From Actinomycetota bacterium (lineage in GTDB: Bacteria; Actinomycetota; Acidimicrobiia; Acidimicrobiales; Ilumatobacteraceae), in contig SYEA01000125.1 in the NCBI GenBank assembly GCA_005800965.1, positions 1 through 8,936 on the forward strand: a stretch of 8,936 nt of DNA, read 5' to 3'. Below the pieces are notes generated by a model, which was not told the origin of the DNA, searched no databases, and saw only the letters and a list, made by a program, of their open reading frames with translations. A program made the position numbers and the translations under genes. Shown here piece after piece: positions 1 to 5,791 of the stretch. Position 1 is the first letter of the stretch. Every line of letters begins with the position of its first letter.

Positions 1-42
1 AGCGACTGCTCTCGGTGGTTCAGTCACTAGCCTGACAGCACG

Positions 43-117
43 CGGGATGTAGCACAGCTTGGCTAGTGCGCCTGGTTTGGGACCAGGAGGTCGCAGGTTC
101 AAATCCTGCCATCCCGA
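43..117 (+). tRNA. tRNA-Pro (anticodon TGG)
   Basis: The sequence folds as a full cloverleaf. The acceptor stem pairs 43-49 with 110-116 (7 bp, CGGGATG/CATCCCG). The D stem pairs 52-55 with 66-69. The anticodon stem pairs 71-75 with 83-87 around a 7-base loop (76-82) with anticodon TGG at 78-80. The T stem pairs 93-97 with 105-109 around loop TTCAAAT. The discriminator base is A117. The 3' CCA is not encoded (the sequence continues CAA), so it must be added after transcription. It should read CCA and, by wobble, other proline codons. Bases 1-42 upstream hold no gene; TAGCCT at 28-33 could be a weak -10 element. Confidence 0.96.
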
Positions 118-124
118 CAACATC

Positions 125-535
125 ATGTCTTCGGCGCTCAGCAACAAAGAAAAGTACGTCTCGCTCGTCACGTTTCGCCGTGACGGCACAGCAGTTGCAA
201 CTGCAGTCTGGTTTGCCGCGATGGGCAACGAGTTCGGTGTCATCACCGAAACCAACGTGGGCAAAGTCAAGCGCATTCGCAACAACCCCGCAGTCACTTT
301 GCAGGTGTGCGACCTCAAAGGCACGGTAAACACCGATGCCCCTGTGCTCGCTGGCACGGCACGGCTGGTGACCGGCACCGAAGCCTTGGCCGTACGCAAG
401 GCAATCGCCAAAAAATATGGGTCGGTCTATGCGATGTTCAGCATCTATTGGAACGTCACCACGTTGTGGGGAAAACTTCGTGGGCGCAACGAACACCTCG
501 ATGAGACCGCAATCTTGTTTCGCCTTGCCGCCTAG
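125..535 (+). CDS. PPOX-class (pyridoxamine 5'-phosphate oxidase-like) F420/flavin-dependent oxidoreductase
   Basis: This is a 136-residue single-domain protein, the usual size for small split-barrel PPOX proteins. Family features in order are an N-terminal strand with FRRDGTAVAT and WF (about residues 17-30), the strand and turn GVITETNVGKVKRIRNNP (about 38-55), which is the hallmark cofactor-phosphate region of the F420-binding PPOX group, then VTLQVCDLKG, a strand with AGTARLV, and a KKYG segment near residue 98. Such enzymes bind F420 or a flavin in the cytoplasm and reduce varied substrates; the substrate here cannot be told. The start is taken at ATG 125. An in-frame start at 59 exists but lies inside the tRNA. 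No Shine-Dalgarno sequence is visible, and the gene may be read from the tRNA transcript. Its stop overlaps the stop of the convergent gene. Confidence 0.85.
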   Translation: MSSALSNKEKYVSLVTFRRDGTAVATAVWFAAMGNEFGVITETNVGKVKRIRNNPAVTLQVCDLKGTVNTDAPVLAGTARLVTGTEALAVRKAIAKKYGSVYAMFSIYWNVTTLWGKLRGRNEHLDETAILFRLAA

Positions 536-1644
536 TGCGCAGCCGAAAAACTGTCGACGCGCTCAACTCGGTCGGTGATGGAGTCGAGAAAGTCAAGATC
601 GGGGTCAATGCCGATGCCCGGACCCGTCGGAACGTCGAGGTGTCCATTGCGCAGCTCGAACGGCGCAGTGACATCACGACGGAAGTATCGAGCCGATGCA
701 GACGTATCGCCTGGCAACGTGAAACCAGGCAGAGCCGCTAGCGCCAAATTGGCTGCTCGACCGATGCCGGTTTCCAGCATTCCCCCGCACCACACGGGGA
801 CGCCGCGCTCGTAGCACAAGTCGTGGATCTTCTTGGCTTCGAGATACCCACCCACTCGACCGGGCTTGATGTTGATGATGCTGCAGGCGCCGATGTCGAG
901 CGCTTCGCGGGCAACCTCGGCGGAGAGGATCGATTCGTCGAGACAAATCGGCGTGCGCACTACCTTGGCGAGTTGAGCGTGTGATGCAACTTGCTCTTCC
1001 GGTAGCGGCTGCTCGATAAGCAGCAGATTGAAGGCGTCCAATTGAGCCAAGTGCTTCGCATCGCTCAATTCATAGGCCGAGTTGGCATCCACCTGCAACA
1101 GCAGGTCGTCACCGAACGTGGTTCGTACTGCGCGCACGGGCTCGATGTCGAAGCCCGGCTCGATCTTCAACTTGATGCGCAGATAGCCATCGTCGAAGTA
1201 ACCCTGCACCACTCGGAGTAGATCTTCGATACTTGGTTGGATTCCCACCGACACCCCCGAACGCACTCGGGTTTGCGTGGCACCAAGAAACGTCCCGAGG
1301 CTTACGCCGGCGCCACGCAACTGAAAATCAAGCAACGCGGTTTCGAGTACGGCCTTAGCCATGGAGTGTCCACGTATGCCACGCACCGACTCGGTGAACG
1401 ACTCGGCAGTGGTGTTGCTCTGTACCAACGGCAACATGAACCGCCGCAATACTTCTTCGCATCCGTCGACATACTCACTTGAGTACATCGGTTCGCTCAT
1501 GGCCACACATTCGCCCCAGCCGATGACGCCGTCGCCCGACACCTCTATATAAAGCAAGTCGCGGGCGGTCTCGACCCCAAAGCTCGTACGAAACGGCGAC
1601 ACCAGATCTATGTGCGCGCGCCGCAGACGAATTTCGGTAATCAC
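532..1644 (-). CDS. menC: o-Succinylbenzoate synthase / N-succinylamino acid racemase (enolase superfamily)
   Basis: This enzyme belongs to the muconate-lactonizing subgroup of the enolase superfamily. Counting from the longest frame (ATG at 1689, 385 residues), the catalytic set is complete: K173-x-K175 on strand 2, metal ligands D201 (VDAN), E226 (IEQP) and D251 (LDES), and catalytic K275 in NIKPGRVGG. The stretch GGMLETGIGR (302-311) and PGDTSASARYF (326-336) point to the NSAR/OSBS subfamily rather than the short actinobacterial MenC. Family chemistry is dehydration of SHCHC to o-succinylbenzoate in menaquinone synthesis, or racemisation of N-succinyl amino acids; sequence alone does not separate these. 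GTG 1644 is chosen because it gives the family N-terminus (ITEIRLRR...PFRTSFG) and leaves 16 bases after the upstream GNAT stop. ATG 1689 or 1680 would overlap that gene. The adjacent GNAT gene favours the amino-acid role. Confidence 0.85.
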   Translation of the reverse strand: MITEIRLRRAHIDLVSPFRTSFGVETARDLLYIEVSGDGVIGWGECVAMSEPMYSSEYVDGCEEVLRRFMLPLVQSNTTAESFTESVRGIRGHSMAKAVLETALLDFQLRGAGVSLGTFLGATQTRVRSGVSVGIQPSIEDLLRVVQGYFDDGYLRIKLKIEPGFDIEPVRAVRTTFGDDLLLQVDANSAYELSDAKHLAQLDAFNLLLIEQPLPEEQVASHAQLAKVVRTPICLDESILSAEVAREALDIGACSIINIKPGRVGGYLEAKKIHDLCYERGVPVWCGGMLETGIGRAANLALAALPGFTLPGDTSASARYFRRDVTAPFELRNGHLDVPTGPGIGIDPDLDFLDSITDRVERVDSFSAAH

Positions 1645-1660
1645 ACGCGGCCCGCTGCGG

Positions 1661-2377
1661 TCATGCTCGTGCCACCGCATAGCTGCCATCGCTCATGACG
1701 CCGACTACTTTCCATCCACCAGCGAATGCTTTGCGCAACTCAACTCGCTGGGCTGCGCGCCATTGGGCTGCTGCAGCCCGATCGGAGCGACGCAGGGCTT
1801 CGATGTCTTGTGGTGTGGCGATGCTCCATTCTGCCGCAGCAACATGCTGGGCTATTGGCGCCACCCCGTTGCAGCCTGCGACCGCCCAACGCACCAACAA
1901 TCTGTCGGTGTGTTCGCCCTGGTTGAGCCCATCGTTGATGGCACCATAAAAGTCTTCGTGATAGTCGGTAACTCGCGCACCGAGTTTTGCCAAGTTGAAA
2001 TATGCGTTGCGACGCACTAGCGGGTCGAAAGTCCAGGTGATGGCAGCAATTCCCCGCTCATTGGCCCAATCCCATTGGTGCCGCTTGAGTGCTTCGCCAA
2101 CCCCGCTCGAGTTGTGTGCAGGCAACACACCCGTCACATGCGAATGCAGGGTTGGCTCGTCATTGTGTGTACCGAGAAACCCCCAGCTCGCCCCGACCAG
2201 CTGGTCACCGACCCACGCCAGTGAGGCATAACCACCGGCGTGCACCGTGGCGATGATGACCTCGTTGGGCACCATACCCTCCATCGCCCAGACCTGGTCA
2301 AACAACGCCCCGGCTTGCTCGCATTCGACGCGACTCTGTGCAGCGGTGATTCGCACCAGCAAAACGCTAGTTCGCAT
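1661..2377 (-). CDS. COG3375-type GNAT acyltransferase, possible amino acid N-succinyltransferase
   Basis: The predicted protein has 238 residues from ATG 2377. The N-terminal half carries a GNAT fold: FDQVW (26-30), then AGGYASLAWVGDQLVG (47-62) as the central strands. Next come LHSHVTGVLP (77-86) and a diverged acyl-CoA loop, HNSSGVG (88-94), in place of the usual R-x-x-G-x-G. The hallmark of this COG follows: ITWTFDPLVRRNAYFNLAKLGA (113-134, central part WTFDPL...NA), an F-Y-G motif (143-145) and LNQGEHTDRLLVRW (151-164). The rest is an Ala-rich helical tail. Members are cytoplasmic and mostly uncharacterised; relatives beside NSAR genes succinylate amino acids. A longer frame to 2491 runs into upp and lacks family similarity, so it was not used. 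Six G residues precede the ATG directly. It probably shares a transcript with the downstream enolase-superfamily gene. Confidence 0.82.
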   Translation of the reverse strand: MRTSVLLVRITAAQSRVECEQAGALFDQVWAMEGMVPNEVIIATVHAGGYASLAWVGDQLVGASWGFLGTHNDEPTLHSHVTGVLPAHNSSGVGEALKRHQWDWANERGIAAITWTFDPLVRRNAYFNLAKLGARVTDYHEDFYGAINDGLNQGEHTDRLLVRWAVAGCNGVAPIAQHVAAAEWSIATPQDIEALRRSDRAAAAQWRAAQRVELRKAFAGGWKVVGVMSDGSYAVARA

Positions 2378-2407
2378 CCCCCCACATGACTGCGCAAGTA
2401 TGTAGCC
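2378..2407. promoter_or_regulatory. 30-bp divergent start region between the GNAT gene and upp
   Basis: Only 30 bases separate the two outward-facing start codons, so both promoters must lie here or reach into the opposite coding sequence. Neither side has a convincing Shine-Dalgarno sequence. For upp, AAGTAT at 2396-2401 ends six bases before the ATG and could be a -10 box for a leaderless or near-leaderless transcript. For the GNAT gene, TCATGT (2389 down to 2384) lies six bases before its ATG, but it is a poor match. Both assignments are tentative. Confidence 0.3.
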
Positions 2408-3043
2408 ATGCCTGTTCAAGTAACCGTCGTTGACCATCCAGTTGCCCAAGAGGCACTCACCAACCTGCGCGACCAAAACACCACCAACCAAATTTTTCGC
2501 GCCGAAATGCGCAGGCTGTCACTCGTGGTGGTTGCCGAAGCAACCCGGCGGATTCCGACTACGCCTCGCAAGGTAACCACGCCACTGGCCACCACCGATG
2601 GTGTGCAACTTGCGAGTCGTCCGGTACTGGTGCCCATTTTGCGTGCTGGTCTGGGCATGCTGCCGGCAGCCATGGAGTTGCTCCCGGATGCCGACATTGC
2701 GGTGGTGGGTGTGCAGCGCGACGAAGAAACCCACGAACCGAGTGAGTACGTTGCCAAGTTGCCCACGAATCTGAGCGGTCGCACGTGTGTGGTGCTCGAC
2801 CCCATGCTGGCCACCGGTGGCTCGCTCGCCCACGGTTGCAAAATTCTGGTGGATCGAGGAGCCAGCAGCATGATTTTTGTTGCATGCGTGCTCGCAGCCC
2901 CAGAGGGCATCAAATTTCTCGAATCCACCGGCATGAACCTGCACATCATTACCGCATCCATTGACAGCCACTTGAACGAGCGCGCCTTCATCGTGCCGAG
3001 CCTCGGCGACGCCGGCGATCGACAGTTTGGCCCGCCAAACTAA
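2408..3043 (+). CDS. upp: Uracil phosphoribosyltransferase
   Basis: The product catalyses uracil + PRPP to UMP + PPi in cytoplasmic pyrimidine salvage. It has 211 residues, the normal length. Signatures are PILRAGLGM (76-84), VGVQRDEETHEP (100-111) with the following KLP, the PRPP-binding loop VVLDPMLATGGS (128-139), and the uracil-binding C-terminal segment LNERAFIVPSLGDAGDR (189-205). That segment usually reads YIVPGLGDAGDR, so here Y is F and the first G is S. The final residues QFGPPN and the stop are encoded inside the first copy of a tandem hairpin repeat. The gene stands alone on its strand, divergent from the GNAT gene and convergent with the aldehyde dehydrogenase gene. No Shine-Dalgarno sequence is seen. 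Confidence 0.96.
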   Translation: MPVQVTVVDHPVAQEALTNLRDQNTTNQIFRAEMRRLSLVVVAEATRRIPTTPRKVTTPLATTDGVQLASRPVLVPILRAGLGMLPAAMELLPDADIAVVGVQRDEETHEPSEYVAKLPTNLSGRTCVVLDPMLATGGSLAHGCKILVDRGASSMIFVACVLAAPEGIKFLESTGMNLHIITASIDSHLNERAFIVPSLGDAGDRQFGPPN

Positions 3044-3067
3044 AAACACAGTTTGGCCCGCCAAACT
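3042..3067 (-). terminator. Second tandem Rho-independent-like terminator on the minus strand
   Basis: Read on the minus strand, repeat copy 2 gives a 7-bp AGTTTGG/CCAAACT stem with loop CGGG, then GTG and five T. It is a back-up to the terminator just upstream of it. The third hairpin in this direction (3024-3041) has no T run after it. On the plus strand the hairpins are followed by A runs, so they are not standard terminators for upp. Confidence 0.55.
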
Positions 3068-3094
3068 AAAAACACAGTTCGGCCCACCGAACTG
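3068..3094 (-). terminator. Rho-independent-like terminator for the minus-strand block (first of two)
   Basis: Read on the minus strand, repeat copy 3 forms an 8-bp stem, CAGTTCGG/CCGAACTG, with a 4-base loop. GTG and five T follow, with the first G belonging to the stem. It lies about 105 bases after the aldehyde dehydrogenase stop, the right place to end the oxygenase-pfkA-dehydrogenase transcript. The stem is short and the T run is only five long, so strength is uncertain. Confidence 0.6.
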
Positions 3095-3198
3095 ACGGGC
3101 GCTCTACACCCACGGCGGTTTCCTTTCGCGGAAGTGTGCACCGGAAAGTCCGTCAGCGTGCGGCGAATTGCAGAGTGGCGCAGAGCCGCGATGCGGAT
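3095..3198. other. Intergenic stretch after the aldehyde dehydrogenase gene
   Basis: These 104 bases would be the 3' untranslated part of the minus-strand block, ending at the tandem hairpins. I see only weak pairing, such as a 5-bp TTTCC/GGAAA (3119-3123 with 3143-3147). There is no convincing gene or RNA. Confidence 0.5.
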
Positions 3199-4710
3199 TT
3201 ATACGTTGAAAGCGTCTCCGTCGGGGTACGGGAACCACTCCGGGTCGGGCTGTGCAGTTGGCGCGATCATCACCATCTTGCTGCGGCGGAATTGGTCGAG
3301 GCCTTCGGCACCGAGTTCGCGACCGGAGCCGGTGAACTTTCGCCCACCGAATGGGATGGCGTCGTTGTCGTTGAGCGGTGTGTTCACCCACACGATGCCG
3401 CTCTCGATTTCGTTCACCGCGCGGAATGCCTCGGCCAAGTTCTCGGTGTAGATGTTGGCTCCGAGACCCAGGTCCGAATCGTTGGCGAGGGCAATGGCTT
3501 CGTCGAGATCACGCACACGACACACTGGGGCAAGCGGGCCGAAACACTCACCGTGCATGATGTCGAAATTCGCCTGCACCTCGAGCACCGTAGGTTCGTA
3601 GAACGCACCGGTCGTCACATGCGATGGACGTCGACCACCCGTACGAATGACCGCCCCCTGATCCACCGCTCGTGCGACGATTTGCTCGACACGGTCGCGC
3701 TCACGATGCGAGGCCATTGGCCCTATATCCACTGCGTCGAGACCATTGCCGATGCGAAGCGCCTTTGCCTGCTCGGTGAGCGCCGCAACGAACTGATCGT
3801 AGACGTCAGTGTGCACGTAAAAGCGTTCCGCCGAGGTGCATACCTGCCCACAATTGAGGAAAGCCGCAAACGCTGCGCCACGTGCCACTGCATCGAGCGG
3901 CGCGGATGGCATCACGATGAACGGATCGTTTCCCGATGCTTCGATGAGTGCGGGCTTGAATCGCTCCGCTGCGGCTCTCGCGACTGCCTGTGCCGCTGGA
4001 ACGCTGCCAGTGAAAGCAACGCCGTGCGTGTGCTCGTGTGCCACGAGACGCTGCCCCACCTCGGCGCCACCCGTGACCACCTGAACGAGACCCGGCGGCA
4101 AGTGATCGAACGCCTCCATCAGCGTGAGCAACGTCAATGAGGTGAGCTCTGAAGGCTTCACGATGATGGCGTTACCGGCCGCAAGGGCTGCAGCTGCCTG
4201 CCAACCAAAAAGCAGCATCGGAAAGTTGAACGGAACGATGGACACGATGGTGCCCAACGGCTCCTTCATCACCATGTGCAACTGCCCAGCCATTGCTGGC
4301 CCGGCTACGCGGCCCTGCTCGTTGCGCGCAATCTCGGCGTAGTAACGAAACGCCGACGCCGATGCCCCACCTTCCCAGTTGCTTTCGCGGAAGGGTTTGC
4401 CCATCTCACGGGTGAGACACTCCCCCGTGGCTCGCGTGATCGCCAACATGCGGTCGGCGATCTGATGCATGGCGTTGGCGCGATCAAGCGCACTCATCGC
4501 CCACCAGTCGCGTTGAGCACGTTTGGCAACGGCGACGGCGGCATCAACTTCGGCAGGTGTCGCATGTGCGAACTCGCCAATGGTTTCATCCGTGGCGGGG
4601 TTGACGATCGCGGTACGTTTCCCGGAACTTGCTACGTATTCATTGGCAATCCAGAGATGTCCGGAGCGTTCGCGGAGCGTCTGTTGCAAGGGTGTCTGGC
4701 CGGCGGGCAT
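3199..4710 (-). CDS. NAD(P)-dependent aldehyde dehydrogenase
   Basis: The predicted protein has 503 residues, full length for the superfamily. It oxidises an aldehyde to the acid in the cytoplasm. The Rossmann cofactor domain has PFNFP with N162, K185 in VKPSE (E188 favours NAD over NADP) and FTGS (233-236). The catalytic general base is E257 and the nucleophile is C291 in GQVCTS. E388 in GECFGP and the C-terminal PFGGRKFTGSGRELG (453-467) complete the family set. The segment after E257, normally L-G-G, reads A-S-G. The substrate cannot be assigned; succinate-semialdehyde- and betaine-aldehyde-like enzymes share these motifs. The ATG lies 29 bases after the pfkA stop with no Shine-Dalgarno sequence. 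It is the last gene of the block, before the tandem hairpin terminators. Confidence 0.92.
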   Translation of the reverse strand: MPAGQTPLQQTLRERSGHLWIANEYVASSGKRTAIVNPATDETIGEFAHATPAEVDAAVAVAKRAQRDWWAMSALDRANAMHQIADRMLAITRATGECLTREMGKPFRESNWEGGASASAFRYYAEIARNEQGRVAGPAMAGQLHMVMKEPLGTIVSIVPFNFPMLLFGWQAAAALAAGNAIIVKPSELTSLTLLTLMEAFDHLPPGLVQVVTGGAEVGQRLVAHEHTHGVAFTGSVPAAQAVARAAAERFKPALIEASGNDPFIVMPSAPLDAVARGAAFAAFLNCGQVCTSAERFYVHTDVYDQFVAALTEQAKALRIGNGLDAVDIGPMASHRERDRVEQIVARAVDQGAVIRTGGRRPSHVTTGAFYEPTVLEVQANFDIMHGECFGPLAPVCRVRDLDEAIALANDSDLGLGANIYTENLAEAFRAVNEIESGIVWVNTPLNDNDAIPFGGRKFTGSGRELGAEGLDQFRRSKMVMIAPTAQPDPEWFPYPDGDAFNV

Positions 4711-4739
4711 GCCAAAAGAGTAGACGGCGGGCGGGCTTA

Positions 4740-5774
4740 TCAGCCGAAGAAGGCAGCAGCGACGTCGTTGAGTAAATCGAGGTCGATGGTGCGCGTCTGG
4801 CCGCGCGTGACCTGCATGGAGACTCGTTCGATCCGCCCGCAGTTGAGCACCACCATCTGTCCAAACGCCTTTGCGTAGACGGCATCGACAGCAGCGAGAC
4901 CGAACCGAGACGACAACACCCGGTCGTAGGCCGTTGGTGTACCGCCACGTTGCACGTGGCCCAACTGCACCACCCGCGATTCATAACCCGTCAACTTGGA
5001 GAGTGCTGGGGCGATCACTTGGCTGATACTGCCGTGCAACTCGCGACCGTATTTGTCGAGTGCGGGCTCGGGTACATCGAGGGTGCCTGACTTGGGCTTG
5101 GCACCTTCGGCCACCACCACGAGTGACGCATAGCGACCGCGGTCGTGGCGCTTGGACACAATGGTGGCAACGTCACGAATGTCGAACGGGACCTCGGGCA
5201 CCAATATGGCGGTGGCCCCACCAGCCAAACCTGCATTCAAAGCAATCCATCCAGCATCGCGACCCATAACCTCCACCACCATCACCCGGTCGTGACTTTC
5301 TGCTGTGGTGTGCAAACGGTCGATTGCATCCGTGGCAATCTGTACTGCGGTCTGGAATCCGAACGTCGCGTCGGTTCCAACGACATCGTTGTCGATGGTC
5401 TTGGGCACACCGATAATTGGCAGGCCGTGGTCGTCGGCCAGCATCGAGGCGACGGTCAACGAGCCATTGCCGCCGATCACCACCAACGCATCCAGGCCGA
5501 GATCGGCAAACACTTGCTTGGTGCGCTGCACACCATCGGAGTAATCAAACGGGCTGCCGCGCCGCGTGCCCAGAATCGTGCCGCCCTTGGGCAGGATGCC
5601 CCGCACTTTACTGATATCGAGTTCTTCGTATCGCTTCTCCAAGACTCCGTCCCAAGCGTCATAAAAACCAAGCACGCGATGACCGCCGACGCTTTGCGCT
5701 TTACGCACGATGGCGCGAATCACCGCATTAAGACCCGGGCAATCTCCACCGCCGGTGAGCACACCGATGTTCAT
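4740..5774 (-). CDS. pfkA: 6-Phosphofructokinase (group III-like)
   Basis: The product phosphorylates fructose 6-phosphate to fructose 1,6-bisphosphate, the committed step of glycolysis. It has 344 residues, as expected for group III actinobacterial enzymes. Visible motifs are the N-terminal donor loop GVLTGGGDCPGLN (4-16), GTRRGSPF (69-76), GGNGS (101-105), the catalytic PKTIDND (124-130, base D128), MGRDAGW (170-176), AEGA (222-225) and GHVQRGG (272-278). The G at position 104 is typical of ATP-using enzymes, while K125 in PKTIDND is typical of PPi-type and mixed clades. The Mg-associated Asp of GGDGS is Asn here. It starts 17 bases after the oxygenase stop and ends 29 bases before the dehydrogenase start, so co-transcription is likely. 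Confidence 0.94.
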   Translation of the reverse strand: MNIGVLTGGGDCPGLNAVIRAIVRKAQSVGGHRVLGFYDAWDGVLEKRYEELDISKVRGILPKGGTILGTRRGSPFDYSDGVQRTKQVFADLGLDALVVIGGNGSLTVASMLADDHGLPIIGVPKTIDNDVVGTDATFGFQTAVQIATDAIDRLHTTAESHDRVMVVEVMGRDAGWIALNAGLAGGATAILVPEVPFDIRDVATIVSKRHDRGRYASLVVVAEGAKPKSGTLDVPEPALDKYGRELHGSISQVIAPALSKLTGYESRVVQLGHVQRGGTPTAYDRVLSSRFGLAAVDAVYAKAFGQMVVLNCGRIERVSMQVTRGQTRTIDLDLLNDVAAAFFG

Positions 5775-5791
5775 GGATATCTCGGGCCCAT

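Larger units (their letters stand above)
3022..3094. repeat. Three tandem 26-bp hairpin repeats
   Basis: Copies begin at 3022, 3048 and 3074; the third is cut after 21 bases. Copies 1 and 2 are identical: a perfect 7-bp inverted repeat AGTTTGG/CCAAACT around loop CCCG, followed by AAAAAC. Copy 3 reads AGTTCGG CCCA CCGAACT. Both arms changed together (T-A to C-G), so pairing is kept, and flanking C3075-G3094 extends it to 8 bp. Copy 1 overlaps the last codons and the stop of upp. The array sits in the convergent region between upp and the aldehyde dehydrogenase gene. Confidence 0.9.

Noticed and set aside
59..124. Longer start for the PPOX gene at 59
   Set aside because: The extension is the tRNA-Pro gene itself read in frame; its residues have no PPOX similarity.
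1645..1689. Upstream starts of the menC-like gene (ATG 1689 or 1680)
   Set aside because: Possible, but they overlap the GNAT gene and add residues before the typical ITEIRLRR start; GTG 1644 fits the family better.
2378..2491. Longer start for the GNAT gene at 2491
   Set aside because: It would overlap the 5' end of upp, and the added 38 residues do not fit the family N-terminus.
3022..3094. Short CRISPR array
   Set aside because: The 26-bp units abut directly with no spacers, and each is an internal palindrome; no cas gene is present.
3136..4140. 334-codon open frame on the plus strand
   Set aside because: It lies antisense to the aldehyde dehydrogenase, has Cys/His/Arg-rich shadow composition and no domain; the opposite frame has every catalytic motif.
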